From NCBI RefSeq assembly GCF_027941775.1, contig NZ_CP115917.1:157001-221000 (forward strand): a DNA stretch of 64,000 bases, written 5' to 3'. Below, one piece after another: positions 26,056 to 36,322 of this stretch. Source of the DNA: Tenacibaculum pacificus. Lineage in GTDB: Bacteria > Bacteroidota > Bacteroidia > Flavobacteriales > Flavobacteriaceae. Every line of letters starts with the position of its first letter. Positions within the stretch are counted from its first letter, which is position 1. The notes below the pieces were generated by a model that saw nothing but the letters and a program-made list of their open reading frames with translations, did not search any database and was not told the origin of the DNA. The translations under genes were made by a program, and so were the position numbers.

Positions 26056-29000
26056 TTGAAAAAGACAGTCATTAATATATTCTTAACAACACTTACTTTA
26101 TTAGTAAGTGTTGTTTCGTTTTCGCAAAACACAGTAAGTAATAAAAAAAATGCTGTTAAAAAAGATACCGTTATACCTCTTAAGTATAATTTTAGTAACA
26201 ATCAAAAAGGAGGTCTTTTTTTAAATAATCCAACAGAAAAAATTGTCAGCTATGACAAGGCTATTAATAAATTTGTATTGGTAGAAAAAATTGGTGATTA
26301 CTATATTGGTACACCTATTTTTATGACTCCAAATGAATATAAAAAATATCGCTTAAATAATGATTTGAAAGATTATTTCAAAGAAAAAATAGATGCGACT
26401 AACCCGAATAAAAAAGGAAGTAAAAAAGCTAGAAAAAACTTATTGCCAAAATATTATGTAAATTCTAAATTTTTTGAATCTATTTTTGGCGGAAATACAG
26501 TTGATGTAAAACCTACAGGTCAAGTAAATATAAAATTAGGAGGAGTTTATCAAAAAAATGAAAATCCTCAAATATCTATTGAAAATCAAACTAGTTTTAC
26601 TTTTGATTTTGATCAGCAAATAAGCCTTGGTTTACAAGCAAAAATTGGAGAACGATTAAAGGTAACAGCAAATTATGATACCCAATCTACTTTTGATTTT
26701 CAAAATATTATTAAGTTAGAGTACGCCCCAACCGAAGATGATATTATACAAAACATTGAAGCGGGTAACATTAGTATGCCAATTAAAAACTCCTTAATAA
26801 ACGGAGCGCAAACATTATTTGGTGTAAAAACAGAATTACAGTTTGGTAAAACATTTATAACGGCTGCATTTTCACAGCAAAATTCACAATCTAAAACAGT
26901 TGTTGCAGAAGGCGGTGCTACCATTGAGCCATTTGAATTACGTGCTTCCGATTATGATAATGATAGACACTTTTTTTTAGGACAGTATTTTAGAGAAACT
27001 TATAAAAAAGCATTAGGTAATTATCCATTAATAAATAGTCCAATAAATATTACTCGTGTTGAGGTTTGGGTTACCAATACTTCGCAAAATGTAACCGATT
27101 ATCGTAGTATTGTAGGACTTGCCGATTTAGGTGAATCGAACACAAAAAGCACATCAAATAACTTAGTTAATGATGAAGTTGAAGACTTAACTATAAATCC
27201 TGCAAAGGCAAATGGGTTTAACATACCTGATAATAATGTTAATAATTTAAAAGGTTTATTAGCTGAAGGCAGTAAAATTAGAGATGTAGCAACTGTTGAT
27301 GCTGCAATTAATGAATTAGGTATTCCTGCTAAACAAGGATACAATTATTCGTATTTGCAAAATGCAAGAAAGCTACAACCAAACGAGTTTAAAGTACATA
27401 ATCAATTAGGTTTTGTATCTTTAAATAGAAGATTAAATGACGGAGAAGTTTTAGCCGTTGCTTATGAATATACTGTTGTTGGAGCTTCTAACGGAGAAAC
27501 AGTATTTAAAGTAGGAGAGTTTTCTAATGATGGAGTCGTAGCGCCATCAAACTTAGTAGTAAAATTATTACGTAGTGAAATTTTAAATACGATTCGTCCG
27601 AATACAAGTGCACCAGGGTTTTTAGGAGTAGCATTTCCGACTTGGCAATTAATGATGAAAAATGTATATGCTTTAGGTGCTTTTCCGTTACAGCGTGAAG
27701 GTTTTCGTATTGAATTACTATATCGTGATGACCAAACAGGAACATTACAAAATACTTTACAAAAAGCATTAACGCCAGATGTATCAGAGAAACCACTATT
27801 GCGAATATTTAATCTAGATAAATTAGATCAAAGTGAGTATGCTGTACCTGAAGGAGATGGTTTTTTTGATTATGTAGAAGGAGTAACAGTTAGTTCAGAA
27901 AGAGGTTATGTTATTTTTCCTGAGCCAGAACCTTTTGGAAATGATTTAAAAGGCGAACTTACAAATACTACAGATCAAGAAAAATATCTTTTTGAAGAAT
28001 TGTATTTAACGACTAAAATTCAAGCAAAAAATGAATATCAAAATAAAGATAAATTCTTTTTAAAAGGATATTTTAAATCAGCAACAAGTAGAGGTATTTC
28101 TCTTGGAGGATTTAATATTCCTAGAGGATCTGTTAGTGTTACTGCTGGTGGACGACAATTAGTAGAAGGAATTGATTATGTAGTAGATTATCAATTAGGA
28201 AGAGTACAAATTTTAGATCCAGGTTTAGAAGCATCAGGAATTCCTATAAATGCAACTACAGAAAGTAATAATTTATTCAGTCAACAACGAAAAACATTTA
28301 TCGGTATTGATGTAGAACATCGTTTTTCCGAAGATTTTACTTTAGGAGGAACTTACTTAAATGTAAGTGAAAAACCAATAACACCAAAAGTGAATTTTGG
28401 TGGAGAACCTATCAATAATACAATGTTAGGTTTAAATTTAGATTATTCATCAGAAGTACCTTATTTAACAAAATTAGCAAACAGATTGCCGTTTGTAGAA
28501 ACGGAAGTTCCATCAAATGTATCGGTTAGAGCAGATTTCGCATATTTGATACCTGGTTCGCCAAGTGGAATTGATATTGATGGAGCAGCAACATCTTATT
28601 TAGATGATTTTGAAGCATCAGAAATACCAATAAATTTAAGCTCACCACAACAATGGTTTTTAGCAAGTACACCAGAATCTCCAGGTTTTAATGGAGGGTC
28701 AGGTGATTTATCATATAATTATAACAGAGCAAAAATAGCTTGGTATAATGTAGATCAACTTTTTTATGCTAATGGAAACAGACCTAGTAACATTGATGAA
28801 AATGAACTATCAAGAAATGAAGTTCGTCAGATTCGTTACAACGAATTATTTCCAAATACTGATTTAGATATAACTCAACAAAACTTAGTACGAACTTTAG
28901 ATTTAGCTTATTATCCATCAGAAAGAGGTCCCTATAATTATAATGTAAGCCCAGAAATAGCTGAAAAACGTTGGGGTGGAATTATGCGCCCGTTAACAAC

Positions 29001-32000
29001 TAATAATTTTGAACAAGCGAATGTAGAATATATTCAGTTTTGGTTAATGGATCCGTATGAAAATTATTCAATTACAGAAGCAGAAGGTTTACCAGCAGGT
29101 GTCAATCATCAAGATTTAAGTAATCAGGTTGGTAAATTATTCATCAATTTAGGAAATGTTTCTGAAGATATTTTAAAAGATGGTCGAAAACAATATGAAA
29201 ATGGTTTGCCTGAAGATGGAGTTAAAACAGACGAACTTAACGTAAACAAAACTGCTTGGGGTAATATACCGATTAATCCATCTATTTTGTATGCCTTTGA
29301 TAATGATGATGGACATAGAACAAATCAAGATATTGGTTTAGATGGATTGAATGATGAAGATGAAAAAACACATCTTAAAGAACGTCATAGTTTTACTGAT
29401 ACTCAAATAGCTACTTTTGGAGATGATCCTGCGGGAGATAATTTTCAATATTTTAGAGGTGGAGCTATTGAAGCATCAAGTCCATCTGTTTTATCACGAT
29501 ATAAAAATTTTAACGGTACACAAGGAAACTCGCCAACGGCATCGCAATCAACAGAGTCGTATCCTACTTCATCAACTGCATATCCTGATACCGAAGATAT
29601 TAATAAGGATCAAACAATGAATCCTGTTAATAGTTATTTTGAATATGAAATTTCATTAAATCATGATGATTTAAAAAAAGGTCAAAATAATATTATTGAT
29701 GCGAAAAGCGAACCAATTACTTTGGCTAACGGAACAACACGAAATACTACTTGGTATCAATTTAGAATTCCTGTTAGAAATGATGCTAAGGCAATTAATG
29801 GAATTTCCGATTTTAATAGTATTCGTTTTATAAGAATGTTTCTTACTGAGTTTAAAATGCCAGTTGTTTTACGATTTGGTGAACTAGAATTAGTTCGTGG
29901 AGATTGGCGACGTTACACTAAAACTTTTCCAGAAACTGGAGTTCCTGAAAATTTAAAATCAGAAGAACTTAATAAGTTTGAAGTAGGTGTAGTAAGTATT
30001 GAACAAAACCAAGAAAAATATCAGTTACCGCCAGGAATTACACGTGAAGAATTACAAGGAACTAATAGAATTCAACGTCAGAATGAACAATCGGTTACTT
30101 TAAAAGTTACTGATTTACCTGCAGGTGAAAAAAGAACTATCTATAAAAATATAAGTATAGATATGCGTAGGTATAAAAAATTATTGATGTTTCTACATGC
30201 TGAAGCACCAACAGGTTCTAGAACAGATAATGATGATATGACAGCTATTATTCGTTTAGGAACTGATTTGAATGATAATTATTACGAAATTGAAAAACCA
30301 TTAAAATTATCAACCTCGAATACTACTTCACGAGATGTTTGGCCAGAGGTAAATGATTTAGAAATTCCATTAGAAGAATTAGCAAACTTAAAGCTTGAGA
30401 GATCAGATGTTAGCGATGTTTTTTCATCAACAAGTTCTAATGGTTTAAAAATATCAGTAAAAGGAAATCCAACATTAGCACAGATAAGAACGGTAATGCT
30501 GGGAGTAAAAAATAATTCTAATTTAGAAGAAACAGCAGAAGTTTGGTTTAATGAATTGCGTGTAGTAGGTTTTGATAATAAAGGCGGATGGGCGACTGTT
30601 ATAAATGCTGATGCAAATCTTGCTGATGTTATGGATTTATCTTTAGCAGGGAAAATGTCAACTATTGGTTTTGGAAGTATTGAAGATAGAGTACAGCAAA
30701 GAAGTATTGAAGAAATTAAACAATATAGTGTTGCAACTAATATTCAGTTAGGTAAAATGATGCCTAAAAAATGGAATATGCAATTGCCGATGAGTTATAG
30801 TTATGGTGAAGAATTTAGAGATCCTAAATATGATCCTCAATTTCAAGATATCGAATTAAAAAATGCTTTAGATAAAAATCCGAATAGTAAAAATGCGCAA
30901 GATTATACTCGTAGAAAAAGTATAAGCTTTATCAATGTTAAAAAGAATAAGAACTCTGAAAGTAAAAAAATACCAAAGTTTTATGATGTAGAAAATGTAT
31001 CAGTTTCTTATGCTCATAATGAAGAACTTCATAAAGATTATAATATTGAAAAATTTGAAAATAAAAATGTAATGGCAGCGGCTAGTTATAATTTTAACTT
31101 TAAGCCTTTCGTTATTGAACCTTTTAAAAAATCAAAATTATTTAAAAGTAAATATTTAAAATTAGTAAAAGATTTAAATATAAATCCTGTTCCTAAAACA
31201 CTAGCTTTTAATTCACGTATCAATAGAAATTATAATTCTCAGAAATCAAGAAATTTAATTGAAGGATTAAGTGAACAAACAGAATTAGTTCAGCGTAGGT
31301 TTTTATTTAATTGGGATTATACTATCGGTTTTGATTTAACAAAATCATTACAGTTGAATTTTAATGCAACCAATAACTATATTTATGATAGTTTTGGAAA
31401 TGATGAAGATTTAGAAATATATGATCAGTTTTTTACTCTAGGACGACCTGATAATTATCATCAAAAATTAAATGCAACTTATAAATTGCCTCTTAAAAAA
31501 ATACCATATTTAAATTTTATAACAGCAGATTATGGCTATACAGCAGATTTTGACTGGAAAGCTGGTTCGCAGAGTGTTGTAAATCAGGTAGATGAAACCA
31601 CAGGAGAAACGACAGTTCTTGATTATCAGGATGTAGTTGGTAATATGGTTCAGAATGCGAATACACATAGTTTAAACGCGAATATTAATTTTGGTCGTTT
31701 TTATAAAACTTTGGGTATTGATAAATTATTATTAAAAGGAACTAAAAAGCAACCCATTAAAAAAGGACAAGCTACTTTAGGATCAAACGCTTCTGTAAAA
31801 AAGGCAAAGCTGAAAAAGAATGCTTCTTTTGGTCATAAAATATTGAAAGGTACATATGATGTATTAACATCAATAAAAAAAGGTAAAATTAGTTATTCTG
31901 AAAATAATGGAACTTTATTACAAGGATACAAACCTTCTGTAGGTTTCTTAGGAAGAAATAATTTTGAAGGAGGTTCTGCACCATCTTTAGGATTTGTTTT

Positions 32001-33201
32001 TGGTAGTCAAACAGAAATTTTAAATACTGCTATTCAAAACGGATGGTTAGTAACAAGAGATACAGATGATCCTTATTATAGTAAAAATTACGGAAAAACC
32101 AGATATAAAAAATTAGACTATACTGTTTCTGTAAAACCATTTAAAAATTTATCTATTGATTTAAGAGGAAATAGAATTCATACTAGTAATTTGAATCAAC
32201 AGTTAGATGTAATTTCAGATGGTAATGGTAATTTTGAACAAAATCCAGCAATTAAAGTCTTTGAAACAGGTAATTATAGTATTAGTCATTTTATGTTAAG
32301 TACTGCTTTTACAGATAGTGAAGCTTTATATGAAACATTTTTAGCAAATAGAGCAACAATTTCAGAACGATTATCTGCTGCATCAGGGTTACCAAATAAT
32401 GATGATGGAGCCGGATACAAAACAACAGGACAACAAGCAATGTTACCCGCATTTATTGCTGCTTATTCAGGTACTAGTGCAACTTCTGTAAGTACAAATG
32501 TGTTTAAGAGTATTCCAATTCCAAACTGGACATTACGTTTTAATGGGTTAATGAAGTATAAGTGGTTTAAAAAATCATTCTCTTCTTTTACGGTGTCTCA
32601 TGGTTATAAATCATCATATACAGTAGGTAATTACACAAATAACCTACAATATGACACTTCTACACCAACAAATACAAATAATTCTGGTAATTATCAGTCA
32701 GAACTATTACTTTCGTCGGCAACTTTAATTGACGAGTTTTCTCCATTGGTAAAAGTTGATTTTAGAATGAAAAATGACTTTTCATTTAAAGGAGAAATAA
32801 GAAGAGATAGAAGTTTAACATTAAATTTCAATAATAATACTTTAACCGATGTTAAAGGAACAGAATATGTTGTTGGTTTTGGTTATAAAATTAAAGATGT
32901 TAAATTTGTAACCAGATTTACAGGTAAAAAACAAACCTTGAAAGGAGATGTTAATTTAAGAGCTGATATCTCTTTAAGAGATAATTTAACATTAATACGA
33001 AGTGTTGATAAAGAAAATAGTCAGATAACAGGAGGAGAGAAATTATTTGGGTTAAAATTTATAGCCGATTATAATTTAAGTAGTAGTTTAACAGCGTCGT
33101 TTTATTATAACCATCAAACGTTTCAATATGCGGTGTCAACTACGTTTCCAAGGCAATCTATCAATGCAGGAATCAATATTATATATAACTTAGGAAATTA
33201 A
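26056..33201 (+). CDS. sprA: SprA, type 9 secretion system outer membrane translocon / gliding motility protein
   Basis: 2381 residues, matching the roughly 2400-residue SprA that forms the giant 36-strand outer membrane channel of the type 9 secretion system, needed for adhesin export and gliding. The start is TTG: it is the only start codon between the ruvA stop and a good signal peptide (KKTVINIFLTTLTLL, ending VSFSQ), and the first internal Met is about 90 residues in. Early family blocks include YYVNSKFFESIFGGNTVDVK, GGVYQKNENPQIS, and AGNISMPIKNSLINGAQTLFG near residue 238. The C-terminus ends in barrel strands (INAGINIIYNLGN). It is joined to ruvA upstream and gcvH 24 bases downstream. 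No frameshift was found across its 7.1 kb. Confidence 0.95.
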   Translation: MKKTVINIFLTTLTLLVSVVSFSQNTVSNKKNAVKKDTVIPLKYNFSNNQKGGLFLNNPTEKIVSYDKAINKFVLVEKIGDYYIGTPIFMTPNEYKKYRLNNDLKDYFKEKIDATNPNKKGSKKARKNLLPKYYVNSKFFESIFGGNTVDVKPTGQVNIKLGGVYQKNENPQISIENQTSFTFDFDQQISLGLQAKIGERLKVTANYDTQSTFDFQNIIKLEYAPTEDDIIQNIEAGNISMPIKNSLINGAQTLFGVKTELQFGKTFITAAFSQQNSQSKTVVAEGGATIEPFELRASDYDNDRHFFLGQYFRETYKKALGNYPLINSPINITRVEVWVTNTSQNVTDYRSIVGLADLGESNTKSTSNNLVNDEVEDLTINPAKANGFNIPDNNVNNLKGLLAEGSKIRDVATVDAAINELGIPAKQGYNYSYLQNARKLQPNEFKVHNQLGFVSLNRRLNDGEVLAVAYEYTVVGASNGETVFKVGEFSNDGVVAPSNLVVKLLRSEILNTIRPNTSAPGFLGVAFPTWQLMMKNVYALGAFPLQREGFRIELLYRDDQTGTLQNTLQKALTPDVSEKPLLRIFNLDKLDQSEYAVPEGDGFFDYVEGVTVSSERGYVIFPEPEPFGNDLKGELTNTTDQEKYLFEELYLTTKIQAKNEYQNKDKFFLKGYFKSATSRGISLGGFNIPRGSVSVTAGGRQLVEGIDYVVDYQLGRVQILDPGLEASGIPINATTESNNLFSQQRKTFIGIDVEHRFSEDFTLGGTYLNVSEKPITPKVNFGGEPINNTMLGLNLDYSSEVPYLTKLANRLPFVETEVPSNVSVRADFAYLIPGSPSGIDIDGAATSYLDDFEASEIPINLSSPQQWFLASTPESPGFNGGSGDLSYNYNRAKIAWYNVDQLFYANGNRPSNIDENELSRNEVRQIRYNELFPNTDLDITQQNLVRTLDLAYYPSERGPYNYNVSPEIAEKRWGGIMRPLTTNNFEQANVEYIQFWLMDPYENYSITEAEGLPAGVNHQDLSNQVGKLFINLGNVSEDILKDGRKQYENGLPEDGVKTDELNVNKTAWGNIPINPSILYAFDNDDGHRTNQDIGLDGLNDEDEKTHLKERHSFTDTQIATFGDDPAGDNFQYFRGGAIEASSPSVLSRYKNFNGTQGNSPTASQSTESYPTSSTAYPDTEDINKDQTMNPVNSYFEYEISLNHDDLKKGQNNIIDAKSEPITLANGTTRNTTWYQFRIPVRNDAKAINGISDFNSIRFIRMFLTEFKMPVVLRFGELELVRGDWRRYTKTFPETGVPENLKSEELNKFEVGVVSIEQNQEKYQLPPGITREELQGTNRIQRQNEQSVTLKVTDLPAGEKRTIYKNISIDMRRYKKLLMFLHAEAPTGSRTDNDDMTAIIRLGTDLNDNYYEIEKPLKLSTSNTTSRDVWPEVNDLEIPLEELANLKLERSDVSDVFSSTSSNGLKISVKGNPTLAQIRTVMLGVKNNSNLEETAEVWFNELRVVGFDNKGGWATVINADANLADVMDLSLAGKMSTIGFGSIEDRVQQRSIEEIKQYSVATNIQLGKMMPKKWNMQLPMSYSYGEEFRDPKYDPQFQDIELKNALDKNPNSKNAQDYTRRKSISFINVKKNKNSESKKIPKFYDVENVSVSYAHNEELHKDYNIEKFENKNVMAAASYNFNFKPFVIEPFKKSKLFKSKYLKLVKDLNINPVPKTLAFNSRINRNYNSQKSRNLIEGLSEQTELVQRRFLFNWDYTIGFDLTKSLQLNFNATNNYIYDSFGNDEDLEIYDQFFTLGRPDNYHQKLNATYKLPLKKIPYLNFITADYGYTADFDWKAGSQSVVNQVDETTGETTVLDYQDVVGNMVQNANTHSLNANINFGRFYKTLGIDKLLLKGTKKQPIKKGQATLGSNASVKKAKLKKNASFGHKILKGTYDVLTSIKKGKISYSENNGTLLQGYKPSVGFLGRNNFEGGSAPSLGFVFGSQTEILNTAIQNGWLVTRDTDDPYYSKNYGKTRYKKLDYTVSVKPFKNLSIDLRGNRIHTSNLNQQLDVISDGNGNFEQNPAIKVFETGNYSISHFMLSTAFTDSEALYETFLANRATISERLSAASGLPNNDDGAGYKTTGQQAMLPAFIAAYSGTSATSVSTNVFKSIPIPNWTLRFNGLMKYKWFKKSFSSFTVSHGYKSSYTVGNYTNNLQYDTSTPTNTNNSGNYQSELLLSSATLIDEFSPLVKVDFRMKNDFSFKGEIRRDRSLTLNFNNNTLTDVKGTEYVVGFGYKIKDVKFVTRFTGKKQTLKGDVNLRADISLRDNLTLIRSVDKENSQITGGEKLFGLKFIADYNLSSSLTASFYYNHQTFQYAVSTTFPRQSINAGINIIYNLGN

Positions 33202-33225
33202 AACAAACACAATAAAAATAGTACA

Positions 33226-33606
33226 ATGAACATTCCATCAGAATTAAAGTTTACAAAAGACCACGAGTGGGTTAAGATAGAAGAAGGTGTAGCTACAATT
33301 GGTATTACTGATTTTGCACAAGGAGAATTAGGAGATATCGTATATGTAGATGTTGATACTTTAGATGAAACTTTAGATATTGAAGAAGTTTTTGGTTCAG
33401 TAGAAGCAGTTAAAACAGTATCTGACCTTTTTATGCCTTTATCAGGAGAGGTAATCGAATTTAATGAAAAGTTAGAAGATGAGCCAGAATTGGTAAACTC
33501 TGATCCTTACGGTAACGGTTGGATGATAAAAATTAAATTATCAGACGATTCACAAGTAGCAGATTTATTAAGTGCTGAAGGGTATCAAGAGCTTATTAAA
33601 GGATAA
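33226..33606 (+). CDS. gcvH: Glycine cleavage system H protein
   Basis: 126 residues, standard length. GcvH carries the lipoyl arm between the P, T and L proteins of glycine cleavage. The start matches the family: [20 protein letters not shown], then [11 protein letters not shown]. The lipoylated lysine is in [14 protein letters not shown], at about residue 65. The end NGWMIKIKL is also typical. The other glycine cleavage genes are not in the window. It lies 24 bases downstream of sprA, and the VanZ gene overlaps its 3' end. Confidence 0.96.
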   Translation: MNIPSELKFTKDHEWVKIEEGVATIGITDFAQGELGDIVYVDVDTLDETLDIEEVFGSVEAVKTVSDLFMPLSGEVIEFNEKLEDEPELVNSDPYGNGWMIKIKLSDDSQVADLLSAEGYQELIKG

Positions 33607-33946
33607 TTTAACAAAAATAGCAATACTAATAACCATTAGTATTGCTATTCTTAGTTTAATTAAAATTGGAAAGCAACCAGCTATAATTCAAATAAATCAT
33701 TTAGATAAATACGAGCATGCATTTGCTTATTTTGTTTTATGCTTTGTTTGGTTATTGGCTTATAGTAAAACAAAAAATAATAGTTTTATAGTTGTTTTTT
33801 GCTGCGTATTTTACGGCATAATTATTGAAGCTCTTCAAGTTACAATAACTACATACCGTTCAGGTGATGTTTTAGACATTGTAGCAAATACGACGGGTAT
33901 TTTAATAGCTTATATTACGTACTTTCTTTTTTTAGAAAAAATGTAA
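33572..33946 (+). CDS. VanZ family membrane protein
   Basis: 124 residues with three to four membrane segments. The motif [18 protein letters not shown] near residue 43, with conserved Asp/Lys/His, then IIIEALQ and [19 protein letters not shown], are the signatures of the VanZ-like family. VanZ gives low teicoplanin resistance in enterococci, but most family members have no known role. The start is GTG at 33572, which overlaps gcvH by 35 bases in another frame; no ATG is available before the first membrane segment, so overlap is real but the exact start is uncertain. Confidence 0.85.
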   Translation: MLKGIKSLLKDNLTKIAILITISIAILSLIKIGKQPAIIQINHLDKYEHAFAYFVLCFVWLLAYSKTKNNSFIVVFCCVFYGIIIEALQVTITTYRSGDVLDIVANTTGILIAYITYFLFLEKM

Positions 33947-34018
33947 CTATTTAAAGAATTAGCTTGTAAAAGTTGAAATAAATTAATTAAATTAGCGAAC
34001 TATTAAAAAACATTTAGG

Positions 34019-34741
34019 ATGGAAATTAAGAAGAATCCAAAGTCAAACTTAGAGAATTATAGTAAACTGTTTATGCAGTTAGGTTTGGTTTTAGCTTTAT
34101 TTGTAACATATGTTGCAATTGAAAATAAAACATATGATAAAACATATGGAGATTTAGGTGAAGTGACTATGGCTTCTGAAATTGAAGAAGAAACAATAGA
34201 ACTTAATATTGAACCACCAAAACCAAAACAAAACACACCTCCACCACCAGCACCAGAAAAAATAGAGGTTGTTGAAGATGAAAAGGAAGTTGAAGAAACC
34301 GTTATTGAATCGACTGAAACTGATGAATCTGAAGCTGTTGAAGTAGAAGATATTGAAGAGGCTGTTGAAGAAGAAGAAGTTGTAGAAGATGTACCTTTTT
34401 CTATTATTGAAGAAGTGCCTATTTACCCTGGATGTACAGGTTCTAAAGCTGAGAAAAAAGCTTGTTTAAATAAAAAATTACAAAAGCATATCCAACGTAA
34501 TTTTGATGCTGAATTAGCAAACGAATTAGGGTTATCTCCTGGTAAGAAACGTATTTATGTTCAATTTAAAATTGATAAAGACGGATCTATAACAAGTGTT
34601 AATGCAAGAGCACCTCACCCAAGATTAAAAAAAGAAGCTATTCGTATAGCTAAAAAGATACCTAAAATGAAACCAGGTAGACAAAGAGGTAGACCAGTAA
34701 GAGTAGGGTATACATTACCTATTACTTTTAATGTAGAATAA
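34019..34741 (+). CDS. tonB: Energy transducer TonB
   Basis: 240 residues. One membrane anchor near the N-terminus (FMQLGLVLALFVTYVAIE, about residues 18-35), then a Pro-rich stretch (EPPKPKQNTPPPPAPEK) and a long Glu/Val-rich periplasmic spacer. The C-terminal TonB domain (about residues 140-240) ends GYTLPITFNVE. In this domain YPGCTGSKAEKKACLNKKL matches the Bacteroidota TonB subgroup with its paired cysteines. It transmits proton-motive energy to TonB-dependent receptors such as those at 13092 and 58282. No exbB/exbD genes are adjacent. A paralogue, broken by frameshifts, follows at 34847. Confidence 0.9.
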   Translation: MEIKKNPKSNLENYSKLFMQLGLVLALFVTYVAIENKTYDKTYGDLGEVTMASEIEEETIELNIEPPKPKQNTPPPPAPEKIEVVEDEKEVEETVIESTETDESEAVEVEDIEEAVEEEEVVEDVPFSIIEEVPIYPGCTGSKAEKKACLNKKLQKHIQRNFDAELANELGLSPGKKRIYVQFKIDKDGSITSVNARAPHPRLKKEAIRIAKKIPKMKPGRQRGRPVRVGYTLPITFNVE

Positions 34742-34761
34742 TTTACTTCTAATTATAATAT

Positions 34762-34796
34762 AAAAAAAAGCAATCCAATTTGGGTTGCTTTTTTTA
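34762..34796 (+). terminator. Rho-independent terminator after tonB
   Basis: Stem AAAAGCAATCCA / TGGGTTGCTTTT (one wobble) with T run, about 20 bases after the tonB stop. Confidence 0.82.
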
Positions 34797-34846
34797 TTGG
34801 CATACTTCTTGGTTTTAACAGTGTATTAACTTAAAAATTAATTACT

Positions 34847-35611
34847 ATGAAAAATTTAAAGAATACGTCAAACAAAATTTTAAAGAAAAACCCAAGAAAA
34901 CAATTAGAAAAATTTTCTTCTATTTTTATGCAGCTAGGTTTAGTACTTACATTATTTGTTGTTTTTATTTCATTAGAACATTGAAACAGAAAAAAAGACA
35001 GCCGATGTATTTATTCCTTTTGAAACAAATCAATCTACTGTTTTTACTTTTTCACGTTCTGTGGTTATCAAAAAAGTAGAAAAAAAGTAGTTCCTGTGGT
35101 TAAAAAACGAGTAATGAAAATAATTAGTACCCCAGTAATTGTTAAAAATACTAATGTTATTGAAGAAACAATTATAAAATCAACAAAAGAAAATAAGAAA
35201 ACAACAATTAAATCGATTATAAAAGAACCGAAAATTGTTGAAATAGTAGAGAAAACAATACCTATAAATAATGTTCAAAATGCGCCAGTTTTTAAAGGTT
35301 GTGAAGGTTTATCCGAAGAAGAAAATAGAAAATGCTTCGAGCGTAAAATACAACGACATGTTCAGCGACATTTTAATTCAGAAATAGCACAAGATGTAGG
35401 ATTAAGTTCTGGTAAATATAAAATATTAACTCAATTTATAATAAATAAATCAGGAATAGTATCTGATATCAAAATTAGAGCTCCTCATAAAAAATTAGAA
35501 AAAGAAACAAATAAAGTAGTGCGTAAAATACCTAATTTTACACCAGGAAAACAAAATAAGAAAGCTGTAAAAGTTAAATATACCTTACCGATTACTTTTA
35601 AAGTAGAATAA
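34847..35611 (+). pseudogene. Second TonB-like energy transducer, broken by two frameshifts
   Basis: Paralogue of the gene at 34019. Frame 1 from ATG 34847 gives a charged start and the membrane anchor IFMQLGLVLTLFVVFISLEH, then a stop at 34982. The next piece, ETEKKTADVFIPFETNQ to KKVEKK, is in a second frame. The third piece runs from about 35090 to 35611 and contains the C-terminal TonB domain, with FKGCEGLSEEENRKCFERK and the end [10 protein letters not shown] matching the first copy. The second shift sits at a seven-A run (35080-35086) where eight would keep frame; the first sits at CATTGAAA. As read, the TonB domain has no membrane anchor and could not work. Either a degraded duplicate or assembly errors. 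Confidence 0.8.
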
Positions 35612-35614
35612 AAT

Positions 35615-35645
35615 CAAAAACTCAACTATTAAGGTTGAGTTTTTT
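35615..35645 (+). terminator. Rho-independent terminator after the second TonB-like gene
   Basis: Stem AAAACTCAAC / GTTGAGTTTT with a seven-base loop and T run, directly after the stop at 35611. Confidence 0.85.
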
Positions 35646-35652
35646 ACTTTTG
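35645..35652 (+). promoter_or_regulatory. -7 promoter element for the sugar N-acetyltransferase gene
   Basis: TACTTTTG, exact TAnnTTTG match. Its end is only five bases from the ATG at 35658, so the message would start at or next to the start codon (leaderless). Confidence 0.55.
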
Positions 35653-35657
35653 TATAT

Positions 35658-36239
35658 ATGGATAAAACGAACTCTTATTTTTCTCACGAAACTGCTATAA
35701 TTGATGATAATTGTATTATTGGTAAAGAAACCAAAATTTGGCATTTTAGTCATATAATGTCTAATTGTAAAATTGGTAATTATTGTAATATAGGTCAAAA
35801 TGTAGTGATTTCTCCAGAAGTAATTTTAGGAAATAATGTGAAAGTGCAAAATAATGTATCTATTTATACAGGTGTTATTTGTGAAGATGATGTTTTTTTA
35901 GGTCCATCAATGGTTTTTACCAATGTAATAAATCCTAGAAGCGCTATAAATAGAAAAGATCAATATTTAAAAACTATAGTTAAAAAAGGTGCTAGTATTG
36001 GTGCTAATGCAACTATAGTTTGTGGTAATAATATTGGTGAATATGCATTTGTAGGAGCAGGAGCAGTGGTTACAAAAGAAGTACTTCCTTATGCTTTGGT
36101 TGTAGGAAATCCATCTAAACAAATAGGATGGGTTAGTGAATATGGACATCGATTAGAATTTGATGAGAATAATGAAGCAATATGCTTTGAAAGCTTTCAA
36201 AAATATTATTTAGAAAAAGATAAAGTAATTAAATTATAA
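35658..36239 (+). CDS. wbpD: UDP-sugar N-acetyltransferase, WbpD/WlbB-like (hexapeptide repeat)
   Basis: 193 residues. Left-handed beta-helix acetyltransferase with hexapeptide repeats from about residue 12 to 150 ([20 protein letters not shown], then [20 protein letters not shown] in two turns). The blocks [37 protein letters not shown] and [14 protein letters not shown] match WbpD/WlbB, which acetylates UDP-2-acetamido-3-amino-glucuronate during O-antigen sugar synthesis. The other genes of that pathway are not adjacent, so the exact sugar is unproven. No Met is available to start later without losing the first helix turns, so translation must begin at 35658, right at the promoter. Confidence 0.85.
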   Translation: MDKTNSYFSHETAIIDDNCIIGKETKIWHFSHIMSNCKIGNYCNIGQNVVISPEVILGNNVKVQNNVSIYTGVICEDDVFLGPSMVFTNVINPRSAINRKDQYLKTIVKKGASIGANATIVCGNNIGEYAFVGAGAVVTKEVLPYALVVGNPSKQIGWVSEYGHRLEFDENNEAICFESFQKYYLEKDKVIKL

Positions 36240-36289
36240 TTTTTTAATGTCTAATTACTTGTGTATTAGATATAACTTACTTATATTTG

Positions 36290-36318
36290 AGTAGTGGTTT
36301 TAAAACCACTACTTTTTC
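36290..36318 (+). terminator. Rho-independent terminator after the N-acetyltransferase gene
   Basis: Perfect stem AGTAGTGGTTTT / AAAACCACTACT followed by T run, 51 bases past the stop at 36239. Confidence 0.85.
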
Positions 36319-36322
36319 TTTT

